From positions 33,701,090 to 33,765,089 of the forward strand of contig CM060180.1 of NCBI GenBank assembly GCA_030549775.1: 64,000 bases of DNA, written 5' to 3'. How positions within the stretch are numbered: the stretch's first letter is position 1; each line of letters begins with the position of its first letter. The DNA comes from Tamarix chinensis (taxonomy: Eukaryota > Streptophyta > Magnoliopsida > Caryophyllales > Tamaricaceae). Made by a program: the position numbers and the translations under genes. Positions 35,990 through 48,314 of this stretch are shown in pieces. The notes beneath the pieces were generated by a model, which saw only the letters and a program-made list of their open reading frames with translations, made no database searches and was not told the origin of the DNA.

Positions 35990-37200
35990 AATTTAGAGTG
36001 ATTAATTGTAGTGTACACGGTTGATTTGTGAAAATTAGAATTTTGACCCGGATATGTTTGAATTTCGCATATTCATCTAGTTAAACTATTTTGGAATTAA
36101 TTTTACAATATACTTTAAAATGTATTTAATTTCATGTTGGAACTATGATTTTGAGAAATTTGTGAGGAATTAATCAAAATTGAATTTCTAAGTAAAAATC
36201 TTTATTTGGTGAAATTGAATTACATAATTGAGTTGTTTTATTCAATTATTGTTATATTATGCTTTAAAATGTATTTAATTTTAAGTTGAAAGTGTTAACA
36301 TGGAAAACTTGTGCATAATCAATCGTCATTTTATTTTTAGGAAAAATCTTACGAATCTAAATTGGATTGTGTAACAAAGTTATTTTATTCAATTGATTAT
36401 ATAATTTACATTAGAATACCTTTAATTGTAATATCGAACCTTCAATTTGAATACTAGCAAGAATTGATCATATTATCATTTTGGACTTAAAAAACCTAAT
36501 TATTTTAGATTGGGTATTCCTTTTATTATTTTTAATCAATTGGTTAAGCAATATGTTTTAAAATAGATTTAATTCATTTCTAAACATTCAATTCAAATAA
36601 ATTAGTATAATTCAAAAGAATTGTAATTTTGGGCTTAAAACCCTAGATTTCAAATGAAATTATAAAATCGATCATTTGTATATATTTTTCCAAAATTGAA
36701 TTTGTAGAAATAGTTTAAATAACCTTAATTGCATTCTAACACCTTCAGTTTGGATTAATTTATTTGAATTTTCTAAGTTTGTGTCTTGGGCTTGAAAACC
36801 CTAATTTTTTGGAAGCTATTATCTTAAATTGGCTATTTGTAAGATTATTTTTCTAGAATTGATTATCTTGATTTATCTAAAATTAATTTAATTGTAATTT
36901 TAAGCTATGAATTTGAAATGATCAAAGTAAATTTGTTAGCTTGTAGTTTAGGTATAAAAACCCTAATTTTCGGAGATGGTTTTATAAAATTAATTTGGCT
37001 ATGCTACATTTATTTAATTGGTTACTAAATTTGATTTAAAATCATTTGAATTATATATTATTTATCTTATCGATGTGAATTAATTCTTTGAACTTGGTTG
37101 GTTGTCATTTTTGTTTTAAAAACTTCATTAGTAAGTCATTTTAGATAAAATTAACTTATTCTTTTTTGTCCTTTCCTTGGTTGTCCAAATTAAAATCCAA
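35990..37200 (-). repeat. Divergent satellite-like tandem array, about 150-163 bp period
   Basis: An AAAACCCTAATTTT-like landmark recurs near 36031, 36184, 36334, 36487, 36635, 36790, 36953 and 37113, giving spacings of 153, 150, 153, 148, 155, 163 and 160 bp. A second landmark, TTTAAAATGTATTTAATT or similar, recurs in step near 36110, 36260, 36411, 36560, 36712, 36880 and 37029. Units are strongly diverged. The array lies inside a long-family element. Confidence 0.7.
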
Positions 37201-37794
37201 TACTCTAAGTGATATGTGTTGAAATCAATTTGGTTAATACTTAATTTTAAATTTTATTGGAGCTATGCTCATGAGTTTTAGGTTTTGGACACATTTTCTA
37301 AGAAAGATCGTTTGTGTCTCTTTTTGTTGATTAAATTATTGATCGATAATGTAGTTTCTAACTTAGTCCTATAATTTCTATCGGTGATCTAGGAAATAAT
37401 TCTCATGGATTGTCAAGCTCTTGATATATCTCTTTTTCTTTCTCAATTTTCTGAGCTAGATTCAAATTTAGGTAGGTCATTACTTACATTTATATGTCTT
37501 CTTGAAGTGAAAGGTGATGACTATGCTTTATGTTATTTAAGTATGTCATCATAATTTTATGTATCTATAAGCTTATAACTTCAATGCAACCACATGTTAG
37601 CATGCCTCTTGATTATAGTATGTATTTGAGTCTATGAAGGGTTGAACACGATTATGTGGTTAACATGCCAAGCTAATTAAGAAATTTCTAGTGATTTTGG
37701 AGCATTTTCTAATGTTTCTCAACTATAATTAGATTGGAAAATCATATCATTGGTTGTGTATGGATTGAAATATTATGATGACTCATGTTATTTT

Positions 37795-37885
37795 TATGCC
37801 ATAGAATTATTTGGCTTTAATGCCACTTGGATTTAATCAGCTTTAATGCCACTTGAAATTGATTGGCTTTAATGCCATTTAGAAT
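37795..37885. repeat. Three short tandem units
   Basis: TTTGGCTTTAATGCCACTTG and two variants repeat at about 29-bp spacing (TTTAATGCCACTTG, TTTAATGCCATTTAG). Non-coding, inside the reverse long element. Confidence 0.75.
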
Positions 37886-38333
37886 GGATATAATAATAGA
37901 ATTTCATTATATGATGGAAAAAATTTAAGTATTGTTATGTGGGCCTAATTTATGCTTGGTTAAATCCTTAAATAAAACATTAATCACTTAAAGTGAAATA
38001 TCTTAAGTCGAGACTTGTACCACTCAGGGTATCTATCTGAGTTAGGTTCGGTATTCACTTGGTACCATTCTACTATTTTCTATTTTATGATTCCGGGTGC
38101 CTTGTGAGGTCCAGAGTGACCCTTTTTCTACTCTATAGGGTTGTCACTATATTTTGGCCCTATAGGGGGTATACGTACGTGAATAAGTGTCTTATTATTT
38201 GATGATTTGGTTATGTTTCTAGGCGGGCCAGCTAAGGCTAGTACTGTTTGAATACTATATTAGTTGTTATGATTTATTTAGAGCCCCGATTCTTAAGATA
38301 AAATAATCAATATGGTTGTGATCATGATAATAA

Positions 38334-38833
38334 NNNNNNNNNNNNNNNNNNNNNNNNNNNNNNNNNNNNNNNNNNNNNNNNNNNNNNNNNNNNNNNNNNN
38401 NNNNNNNNNNNNNNNNNNNNNNNNNNNNNNNNNNNNNNNNNNNNNNNNNNNNNNNNNNNNNNNNNNNNNNNNNNNNNNNNNNNNNNNNNNNNNNNNNNNN
38501 NNNNNNNNNNNNNNNNNNNNNNNNNNNNNNNNNNNNNNNNNNNNNNNNNNNNNNNNNNNNNNNNNNNNNNNNNNNNNNNNNNNNNNNNNNNNNNNNNNNN
38601 NNNNNNNNNNNNNNNNNNNNNNNNNNNNNNNNNNNNNNNNNNNNNNNNNNNNNNNNNNNNNNNNNNNNNNNNNNNNNNNNNNNNNNNNNNNNNNNNNNNN
38701 NNNNNNNNNNNNNNNNNNNNNNNNNNNNNNNNNNNNNNNNNNNNNNNNNNNNNNNNNNNNNNNNNNNNNNNNNNNNNNNNNNNNNNNNNNNNNNNNNNNN
38801 NNNNNNNNNNNNNNNNNNNNNNNNNNNNNNNNN
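38334..38833. other. Assembly gap of exactly 500 N
   Basis: 500 unknown bases, a round number suggesting a placeholder. Frames running through it are artefacts. A copia primer-binding site points into it from the right, so the missing sequence probably includes copia internal sequence and the end of the long element from the left. Confidence 0.99.
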
Positions 38834-38840
38834 AAAGTAT

Positions 38841-39700
38841 CTGCTTTGATACCACTTATAATAGTTAGTGCATAAGATTTAACTCTAGAATACTCAAAAA
38901 AGGGGGTTGAATTGAGTATTAACATTTTTACTCTTTCGAAGAAAATAGAGAAACAAATAAAAATTCTTGTATATAAAGATTAAACTCAATCTATGAAATC
39001 ATTAGAATTAGTCAAGTGATGATCTAAAGAAATCTCATGTTTTGATTTTATTTAAAATTACATTTCATGTAATGTTCCTTATGAAGTTAGTGTAGTGAAG
39101 AAATCAATACATAATATTACGTGGTTCTTCTAACTAATAGTTACTCCTATCTTAAGTAGCATAAATTCATAGTTCTAAATCTATACCTTTTATTTCTCAT
39201 AATAGTTCAAAAATAACTATTAAAATGTGTTCGTAATTTCAAACTCTTACAATCTTACTCTAGACTATCAACACTAATTCTAGGTGCAAACCCCACCTTA
39301 AATCTAAAGCGCAATTTACAAGTTAAAAATCTTAAACTTTCAAGGATGATCTATGATTAGTGAGGTTAAAACTCAATAATAAAATCATCAATAAGAAAAT
39401 AATGGATAACTTCAACAACAAAAAACCAACACTATCAAAATTAGTTTTTGGTTTAAAACAAATTATCCATGAATGATCTATTGTGAAAGATATATTTATC
39501 ATTTTTTTTTCTCTTTAACAAGGAGATTTTTATTTCTTACTTCATCCTGAAAAACCTATTATAAAATTATTTGTGTTTGCTTGTTAAATACAAAATTGTG
39601 AATCAAATTTACGCTTGTAAAACCTAAGGATGGTGCTATATTTTCTTGAGTTAAAAATTCATGGAAGGTTTAGATAATTATGATTTAAATTAATTAAGTT
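38841..39700 (-). mobile_element. Ty1/copia LTR with primer-binding site facing the gap
   Basis: On the minus strand TGGTATCAAAGCAG (38854 down to 38841) is a near match to the initiator-Met tRNA primer-binding site used by copia elements. Immediately upstream on that strand is ACTCAATTCAACCCCCTTTT, a pattern I associate with 3' ends of SIRE- and Tork-like copia LTRs. So the 5' LTR lies to the right and the internal region lies in the gap. The outer LTR edge is not resolved; 39700 is only an estimate. Confidence 0.55.
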
Positions 39701-42619
39701 AAACACAAATTTACTTTGCAAAAAACATTATTAATTCACGATGTAAAATAGTAAAAAAAACAAATAGATAGATAGGATTTAACTAACTAAAATTAGTATA
39801 CAGGTAAGCTCAAATATTATTTTTATAGAATTAAACTTACTCAATTCTCTCTCTTGATATTTTTAACAAATATCATGAATTGAAAAATGCATTAGCTTTT
39901 AGCCTTTTAAGCAAATATTATGATTTTTTCAACTTTATCAGACATGTTCATCTATTTTTAATCAAAAATTACAATTGTAATACCGTTAAATTTCTAAACC
40001 TTATTTTCGAGCATTTAGCCTTTTAAGCAAAACCTAACCCTAAAACATTAGTTTAATTATTTTATCATTAACATTTGACCTATAATTTAGATAAATTCTT
40101 AAACAATTACCCTAATTATTTTTTATCATTTTTCTTTTTCTTAAACCTACCCTAAACCAATTCATTTTTTCCTAATTTATTTTCTTACTTACCTACCCTA
40201 ACATAACCAAACTAAATCTTAAAAAAATATATTAAACTACTATCCTACTCCAAGCCTAATCTAGCCCTTCAACAGGATACATTTTCCTTCCCTAAACACT
40301 CCCCCTATCTCTCTTCTGTTCTTATTCCCAACAAGCACCCCTTGTTCCCAGCCTCACCTCCCCTTTCTATTGAACCATCATGCCACACCAACCGACTACC
40401 TAATACTCCCACTCCCACTCCCACTCAATCATTTTCATTCACTTTTCCAAGAAAAACCCTCAACCATCCTCTTCCTTCTTCTAACCCCCTACTTTCATTT
40501 TTGAGTGAACTAGCCCATCACCAATAATATCCCCTCCTTCCATCATCTTTGTCCTTCTCCTCTCCTCACCCTGGTTTTTTTCATTCAAACTTCACCACAA
40601 GACATCATCATGTTTTTCTTCCAACCTACCTCTTTCTTTTCTCTTCACAATTATTGTCCTTCGAGCAGCCCCCTACCCTATTTTTTTCTTACTTCTAGTT
40701 GAATCTCCATTGTTGATCATCACCATTAACTACCCTAATCTTACCACCATCTCCCAACCCAACCTCTATTCTCATTTAAAATCTTCAAACAACCCCCACT
40801 CCGCAATGCCAGCATATTCTAGCATTGTTGTTCTCTATGTTACCTTTTACCTTGCTACAATAAAGCCCAACGCCACCAACACCTCCATTGTTGTCCATTC
40901 AACTTGCCACCCCTGTTGTGTGAACTTCTCACACAAACTACACCTATGCAATGGCCTTAGCACTACCTCCATCCCTCTATCTTCCTTTGTCCCAACCATC
41001 ACCACCCAACTACCCAAGCACCCTCATTCTTCCTTTAGCAACCATTATAACTGTCTAGCACACCCAGCCTCCACCTTGTTGCCAACCACCCATGCCCTCA
41101 ACAGCACCACCCCTCACCTTATGGCCTTACCACGTCAACCTCCATCCTCACAAACACCCTCCACATTGCTTCATTTCCTTTGCATGCATGGACTCACAAT
41201 GCTTTCCCATATAGCTTGAGTTGGGGTTTTATGTTCCCTTGCCAATCCAATTATATTTTATTAATTAACCTTGATATGGTTAGTATTGGTATCATTTTTA
41301 GGTGAAGGATATTGATTTGTGGAGTCTGATTATTTTAGAAGACTATTTATATTTTTTTGCTCTTACTAGAAATTAGGTGGTTCCTATACTCCAATAAAAT
41401 ATCAAATAATGCTTGATATCACATTAGGATTTTGATGTATAATTCGTGTTAACCACATTCATTATGTTGCAATTACTTGTCTAATAATGTTAGAATAAAA
41501 TTCGGCAAAATAGAGCTGTCAAATTGTGCAAATTATTATGTGTATACAAGTATGTTAAAATGGGTTTGATGTCAGAACTAAATTATGTATGTTATGCATG
41601 TCTACTATGATAGGCTGAGCATGCTTAGATATATTTTTAGCTTGATAATTATTATTATTATATGCCCTAGGGTTATATTGATCTTTTTATCATATCATGG
41701 TATTTATTCCAATAAGCATGCCTAATATGTATTATTTATTATTAATAGTGTGATTTGATGTGTTATTAACATATGTTGGGGTTTTTCATGCTAAATTGCA
41801 TGTAAGGGAAAAATGGTAATTTGTTAGGTCGAATAGTTTGTTTGCATGCTATATATTTTAATTATTGTTTTTTAGTCTTTTCAAGAAAATTATTAAATAA
41901 AATGGAATTAGTATTTTAAATCGTTGATAATGTGGTAATTATGCTCACAAAATCATTTTGGTCATTTTCAGCCTACTGCATCTAAATGTGAATAATTAAG
42001 CATAGGATGGCCTTAGTAGATTTTTAAGTTGACTCTAGTGTTGAACATGTTTATGGTTATCCTCAATAATCGGAAAAAAGTAATAAATTGTTAAGTATGG
42101 AAATTGGAATTATTTGTACATTATGTGATTTCGTAGTTACCTTAATAAAAAAGCATTAATATTTAAAGAAAAAGATGTCAAGAGTGGAAATGGTGGCTCT
42201 TAGGGGTCACTACCCTAAAGGCATAGTTTAGCCCACAATTGGTTATAGATTTTTGCTGGTATGCCTTAGTGCTCCAACTAGGCATCATATATTACTTTAT
42301 TTATCTCTAAGGACTTATAAAGAGTGTGTATACTTATGGATTAGGATTCAATGTCAGTAGGGTACTATGTTACCTTTGCTTGCTGTGCAATTAGAGTACC
42401 TTAGTGTCCTCAAATTGATAAATGGTAGGATACTACGTTAACTTAATGCATCGGTATATTCAAAGTACCTTTGTATTTCTGAATTTATACGATCTCCCAT
42501 CGAGTAAATAAAAATAGAAATGATTATTTTTGGTTTGGATGATTATTATATTAGTTTAGTAGTAGCCTTTATGACAATCTGTTGTCTAATAGTAGCCTTC
42601 GTGCCTTCTTGTATATGGT

Positions 42620-43373
42620 TGTAATACCCCAAAAATGAGATGAGTGGTATAAGAATTGAAATGACTATTTATATCAACATGATATACCACCCTTTTGGTG
42701 ATTTTTGTCTTACGAACTCCATAGTTAAGCATGTGATTCATTTAGTAATTTTTAATATGAGTGACCCTCTTGAAAACTTTTTTAAAAAATTTAGAAAATT
42801 TCTCAAGAAACAAGTGAGTGAGGACAAAGCACACTGAAAGAACTTATGTTGAATTGTGGATTAGTCAATCAATTTGAAAGTATTTTAGGATAGCCCCGGC
42901 ATGGTCGTATCGACTCAAGGTTTCACAAATGGTATCAGAGTGAAGCCATGACCGCAAGCTAAACTTGGATGAGCCACTTAGCTACCTATTGGGAATGGGA
43001 TAAAATTTTATTGAGACAGTTAATTGTCGAGGCACGATAAGGACATTGTGTTCTTTGAGTAGGGGTGAATGTAAAACTCCCAAATTGATTTGAGTGTTAT
43101 AAGATTGATATGACTACATATACCAACATGGTATACCATCCTTTTGGTAATTCCATCCTAAAAACTCTACAATTAAGCATGTTGGCATGGAGTAATTTTT
43201 ATAATGGATGACCCTCCTGGAAAGTTTCAAAAAATTTTAGAAAATTTATTAGAAAGAACGTGAGTGAGGACACAATGTGTTGAAATAACTAGTGTTGATC
43301 TATCAGTCAGCCGAGCAATCCAAAAGTCATTTAGTGTAGCCCTAGTGTCATTATATAGACTTGAGGTTTTACA
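42620..43373 (+). mobile_element. Complete Cassandra TRIM retrotransposon
   Basis: 754 bp: LTR1 42620-42927 (308 bp, TGTAATACCCC...TTTCACA), internal 42928-43070 (143 bp), LTR2 43071-43373 (303 bp, TGTAAAACTCCC...TTTTACA). The primer-binding site TGGTATCAGAG starts 2 bp after LTR1 (42930-42940), and a purine tract GAGTAGGGGTGAA (about 43058-43070) abuts LTR2. Each LTR contains a 5S rRNA-like segment with GAACTCCATAGTTAAGCATG (LTR1, from about 42714) and GAGTGACCCTCTTG in the order and spacing of plant 5S rRNA. There is no coding capacity, as is usual for TRIMs. The two LTRs have clearly diverged, so it is old. The 5-bp flanks ATGGT and TCGAT do not match. Confidence 0.9.
42714..42780 (+). ncRNA. 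5S rRNA-like segment in Cassandra LTR1 (not a true 5S gene)
   Basis: GAACTCC, AGTTAAGC and TGAGTGACC follow in the order of the plant 5S 3' half, covering the A box, intermediate element and C box region of the Pol III promoter. Many substitutions relative to genuine 5S (for example the GATGGGTGACC core reads TATGAGTGACC) make function unlikely in this copy. The same segment in LTR2 lies near 43150-43230. Confidence 0.7.
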
Positions 43374-43455
43374 TCGATAGTTGCCTTTGAGCCTTACCTA
43401 TGGTGTTATGGATATTATTGATATTAAGGTTGATATTGGTTCTAATCATTATTTT

Positions 43456-45735
43456 TGTAACACCCCCATTTTTAGCACTTGAAAATTTCTTTAAAAGGAG
43501 TTTATTGCGGATGCTAAACCGATAAAAACATAGGGTGCAACTGCCACACTTTGTATAAGTATGGTTCCTCTACCTTTCTTACACTAAGTGTTAAGGATAA
43601 AATATTTATCCACTCAAATTAAGAATAAAAATTAATAAGAAGAAGAGAAAATTTTCATTACAAATTTAATTGTTTTGATAACAAAATATTAAACAAAAAT
43701 GTTACAACTAACAAGGGAAAGAAATACATAAGAGGACATAAGAGTCCAAAAGATATCAAGATCAAAAGATGCCAAAATGGACACCGGATAGTCCTAACTC
43801 TCAACCCCTATCAAAATCCATCAAGTTGTACCCTCAAAGTACTCTTGTAAGGTAAAGACAATTATTTATATTTTAATTACCTAAGGGGATACAATAATAA
43901 CTCAATGACATATAAGTACACCGATCATACCGGCGCACAAAAGCAACACGATATCCTCCCAACTTGTAACCCAGAGACAGACAAGTACTCAGGTCATACT
44001 AGTGCAACAAAGTAACGCAATATCCTCCCATCCTATGATACCTAATACTTAAGTATCGATACCCCTTATAGGGTCCATAGGTCACGTATAGAGTAGACCA
44101 GGACCTTAGCCGAAATGCCAAGGCATCCAACCAAACCACCAAACCAAATCAAGGGCTCTTACCTCATCAATACGGTAGCTAACCCTAAAGAGAAACCATT
44201 CCCAAATCTTTAGATCTTCTACTTCAAATATTAATATCTTAATAAGGTGATCATAAAATATCACATAATGCACAACGATTCCAATTTCATACTTAACCAT
44301 TTTTCTTTTTTTCTAATTATTCAAGTCAGCCATAAGGTCACCAATCCAAACCAAATTCAAATTTAACACAAATGTCAACCTAGGAATCCATTAAGGTCAT
44401 CCTAGTCCAATTATTCACACTTTTAGGCATAATAAGTCATAAATGACCAAAATGCCCTTATTTACTCAATAATTTCCCACTTTAATACCAATTGTCATTA
44501 GAATTAAGCAAAATTCATGGTATGACTAAATAACATTAAAATAGGTACATTAATATAAAATTTCAATTTTAGAAATTTTCAAGAGTGACAAAAATACCAT
44601 TTTGCCCCTAAAACACAATTAAGCTCATTTAACACATAAAACCAAAAATAGGGGATAAAATGAGAGAAATGTTGAATGAAAATAAAGCAAGAGAAATAAG
44701 GTATAAAGAGGGGATGGAGGAACCAAAAATATGCAACCACAAGAGGGGGAGAGGTAGCTTGTTCAACACTTAAATGATAGAGGACAAGGTGGTTGAGTGT
44801 GTAAGGTAGTGGAGTGTATTTAGGTTTAATGAAGTTATGAAAACCAATAAATAAATCAAGGGATGGGAGAGGTTATGGTGTGCAGGTCCAACGTCAAATT
44901 TTAGCATTAGGAATGCAAGTGGAGAAGGTTGAGAGTAAGAAAGGTCAAAGTGACACAACTAGCATAGGTAAAAAGTGTATGGAAGTGACTTTGGCTCAAA
45001 ATTTAGTTCGATGAATAATAAAATGGTAAAATTGATTAAAAATGATCATGGAAGTGTAGGGAAGTAATTTCGTACATGAACAGTAATTGTAGGATTTATA
45101 AATTATTTTTGGTGGTGGAAAAATCAATAAAGAGGATAAAATTAATAAAATTAGCAAACAATATCATAAAATTATGAATATTTATCAAAAAATTTAAAAT
45201 AATATTTTAAACTCACATGTAAAATTTTATGAATTTAAAACAATATTAGATATATAAAATATTGAAATGATGGTTAATTAACAATCTTATAAGGTAATTA
45301 CTAACATAAATATCAAAACTATTCCTAAAATCATGAAACTTTTCATATTATCTTATTACCTTATTTAAAACCTAAATATAATTTTTCATAATTTTTAACA
45401 CACATTGGATATGATATTTAGCTAGCACAACTTAATTATATATTTTACATATAAAATTCAAAAGGGAAAACAAACAAAAATAAAATTAAACCAAAATTTC
45501 TAGATTTATATTTAAATAAATTTAGGACCTAAATAAAATTTTATAAGAATATTTTACTAGGTTTAAATTAAAATTTCACATATATAACTAGTATTTTATA
45601 AGCAAAGTGCATATAGCCGCAAAATTGTAATTACTACAAAATCACCTAAAACAATCTTGAGGCTATAAAATAATCTAAAATCATTTATGTAATTAAGTAC
45701 ACATAATTAGAACTAGTTAGAAGTAAGGTATTACT
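43456..45735 (+). mobile_element. Long TGTAACACC-family element, short complete copy (2.28 kb)
   Basis: It starts TGTAACACCCCC at 43456 and ends GGTATTACT at 45735, flanked by the perfect duplication ATTTT (43451-43455 and 45736-45740). Its 5' part matches the copy at 57591-61604 over ACTTAAGTATCGATACCCC and a shared paired motif CATACTAGTGCA. The purine-rich block is short (about 44640-45000), which explains the smaller size. No coding region. It inserted into the reverse element at 39976-46391. Confidence 0.75.
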
Positions 45736-46399
45736 ATTTTAGAGCATATCCTTTGAATGCTTGGTTGATAAGTTTCATTATGTTCTAAAGGAATGGGCAT
45801 GAGAAGTATGTGGCCTTGGTGATATTTGCTTATCAAGTATGTTATTACATTTATATTTCAATATTTTACACCATGTAATGCTATGAAGTCTTCTATGTGT
45901 TCCATGCAAGATTTTTACGTTAGTTTTGTATAATGGGTTACTTAATACCATTGTACTGATGTGTTTTGTTTCATGGCTCCCTACTTATTCAATAGATAGT
46001 AGTCTTTGTTGGTTAGCTTGCAAGATCAGTTTGAAGGTTAGTATTTTGGGTTAAGAGTTATGACTATTTGATGTTCTACCTAGTATCTTTGATCTATATT
46101 TTCTTGCACTCTTATGTTCTTTTGTATTTTCTTTCTTTTGAATTTGTAACTGTTGATTATTATACCATTATAATGATATTAATCTACTTTTATTCGCTCC
46201 ATTTTTCTTATTATAATTATGTTATTGATTTCGGTGAAGTAACGCTTTAGCTTTAGTAATTGGTATGAGAATGGTAGAGGAAATTAGACTTGAACCGAAG
46301 GAGGGTGATAACACCCTATATTTTTTATGTTTTAGATTTCACAATTAACTCTCTAAACAAAAGTTTAAGTCCTAACAATTAGGGTGTTACAATAATAAT

Positions 46400-46720
46400 C
46401 TCAATCATCTATAAAAATAAAATCATTGTTTTCCTCTTACAACATTTCACTGTCTCCATGAAATGCTACATTACTCTTTGCAAATGTTTTTACAATAACT
46501 AGGATATTTGCTAGTAATTTCCTCTAGTGCTCTCTCGTTTTACCTATTTGTTCTCCTATAGGTTGATTAAATGTTACCTTCTTTGTCAATATGATTTCTA
46601 ACTCAATCCACCACATAACAAACAAAATGTTTTAAAAACTTTTTTCATTGACTTATGAGACATGAGATCATATTTTTCCAATATTTAACTCATTCACTTC
46701 CATTAGCCACTAAGATCCTT
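46400..46720 (-). pseudogene. hAT-type transposase fragment (DUF4371 / TTF zinc-finger family)
   Basis: Minus-strand translation gives KKVFKTFCLLCGGLS, then after a gap LTKKVTFNQPIGEQIGKTRE. Next comes RKLLANILVIVKTFAKSNVA and FHGDSEML, then EENNDFIFIDD. This is the family pattern of KVFCFCCKLF, a linker ending EHW, RxVLxRIIxVVKxLAKxNLAF and RG. The conserved Trp codon is TAG, and another stop replaces the Tyr before EENN. No dimerisation domain is seen, so it is a truncated dead copy. Confidence 0.65.
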
Positions 46721-46729
46721 GTAGTGATT

Positions 46730-48310
46730 GTTCTTGAACAACTTAAAATGAAAATAATATGCTTTGTCTGAGGAAATTAAGTATACTAACAACTAACAAT
46801 CTTACTTTTCTCCACTTGGTAGGATATAATTAAAGTGTGAGGATTTGAAGTGTCTATTTGAATCATTTAAAGGCTACAAAATATCATTATATATCATCAA
46901 CATCAAAAGAATAGACAAAATCTTCACATTCTCTTGTAGGTTGACTCTACTCATCTCCTTCCTTCCTTTATTTTATAAGGTGATTTTGAAGGGATCATGA
47001 AAGTTTTTAAATGAATTGAAAGATAATATACTTCTATAGGCTAAAATTTTTCTTTAGTTTCATTACAACTCATAACTTTATTTTCTTGATTATATTTTTC
47101 ATTCTCATTCACAAGTTTGCTATATTCTTCCTTGGTAGTCCCTTATATCTTAATATCTCTCTCATTCTTATGTTCCTCATTCACAAAAACATTTTTTGAA
47201 TTCTCTTTTCCTTTAGTGAAGAACTTATTGAGAAACCCCACTTGAAGTTTCACAAGTTCTTATCTTCTCTTCTTCTCCTTTCAGTTTTTTTACTCTTGAG
47301 GGATACTTGCTAATATGATCCATATATACTAAAGTATGCACATGTATATAAAAAGTTTGATCAACATTTGGATACCTATACAACTAGCAAAAGAATTTTA
47401 AGGTAAAGTAAATTGCTAAGTTCAATCACTCTACATTTAGTTAAATAGTTTCATTTTATTTCCCTTCTTTTATCATCATATGATTCAAGTGGTTGCAAAT
47501 AAACAACTATGCTACATGTAGTTTTAGTTACCTAATGTTTTGAGTTAGTTTACCATTTTATGTATTACTTGGGATATTTCAAAAAGAATACATTGTTTAA
47601 ATTTTTAATAGTTCCTTTTTCTTTTTTAATTTTTAATGTAAAAATAAAAAAAGATATGTAATGATTAATTAAATTGAATAATACAAGCTATAAATTTTTG
47701 TACCTATATTTATTAAATTTTTAACCCAAGATATTTGAATGAAATCATGAATATATACATATATATATATAGATAGATAGATAGATATATAAGTAAGCTT
47801 AATGGTGAACCAATTAGGTTACACTATACATACCTAGATGATTGATATTATAAAATAAATATAAACAAGTAAAAAAGTAAGGAGATCACTAGTTTTTTGG
47901 ATTTGATAGACTAACAAAGACATATATTGTATGGAATACAAAGGCAAATATTGAAGATATCTAAACTATAAAGAAATTAAAACAACACCGAGTATTAGAT
48001 TATACTTATAAAATTGAATCATAATTCATATCAAAGTGAAGGTAAAATTGAAATTGAAGCATTTGACAATGAATCAAAGGTTGAATGACATACAATTATA
48101 CAAACATTTCTAATTATGTGTACTTGTGAAAGAATTGAAAAGAGATGATAATGCTAGATTTTTCTTTTTCCTAATAATACCAAATGTTTGGTTAACTAGT
48201 TTCATATAAGATAAGAAAGAGGACTAGTGGATGAAGCCTAGCCTTTCGGATGAAACTACAAATGTAGAAATTTGTTGCCAATTTGAAATTTTAAATATTT
48301 CATATGGAAG
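46730..48310. other. Non-coding stretch, nothing firm
   Basis: May include the remaining upstream parts of the hAT remnant (to about 47000). A short TA/GATA microsatellite lies at 47756-47788. No other feature supported. Confidence 0.4.
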
Positions 48311-48314
48311 CTTG

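Larger units (their letters stand above)
34712..38333 (-). mobile_element. Long TGTAACACC-family element, reverse copy, runs into gap
   Basis: The left edge is near TGCAATGCCCCCAC (about 34712). A pyrimidine-rich block follows at 35570-35850, then a satellite-like section. The stretch 38040-38200 (CTACTCTATAGGG, then GGCCCTATAGGGGGTATACG) matches the reverse complement of the 44040-44100 region of another copy (GGGTCCATAGGTCACGTATA). The right edge lies in or beyond the assembly gap. Frames at 35510-35932 are by-products and not recognised genes. Confidence 0.5.
39976..46391 (-). mobile_element. Long TGTAACACC-family element, reverse, holding two nested insertions
   Basis: The left edge TGTAATACCG starts at 39976 and the right edge AGGGTGTTACA ends at 46391. 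Flanks ACAAT and ATAAT match at 4 of 5. Removing the Cassandra element (42620-43373) and the forward long element (43456-45735 plus its 5-bp duplication) leaves about 3.4 kb. The pyrimidine-rich block (40260-41220) is near the left end, as expected for a reverse copy. The frame at 40710-41219 is Thr/Ser/Pro/His-rich by-product, not a gene. Segments around 42540-42620 and 43374-43455 belong to the same host element. Confidence 0.65.

Noticed and set aside
38293..38925. Open frames of 177-210 residues on both strands
   Set aside because: They consist almost entirely of the 500-N gap.
40710..41219. 169-residue Thr/Ser/His/Pro-rich frame
   Set aside because: Lies in the pyrimidine-rich block of a reverse repeat copy; same composition effect.
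42714..42780. 5S rRNA gene
   Set aside because: The 5S-like segment is diverged and embedded in a retrotransposon LTR with PBS and paired LTRs, so it is Cassandra and not a 5S gene.
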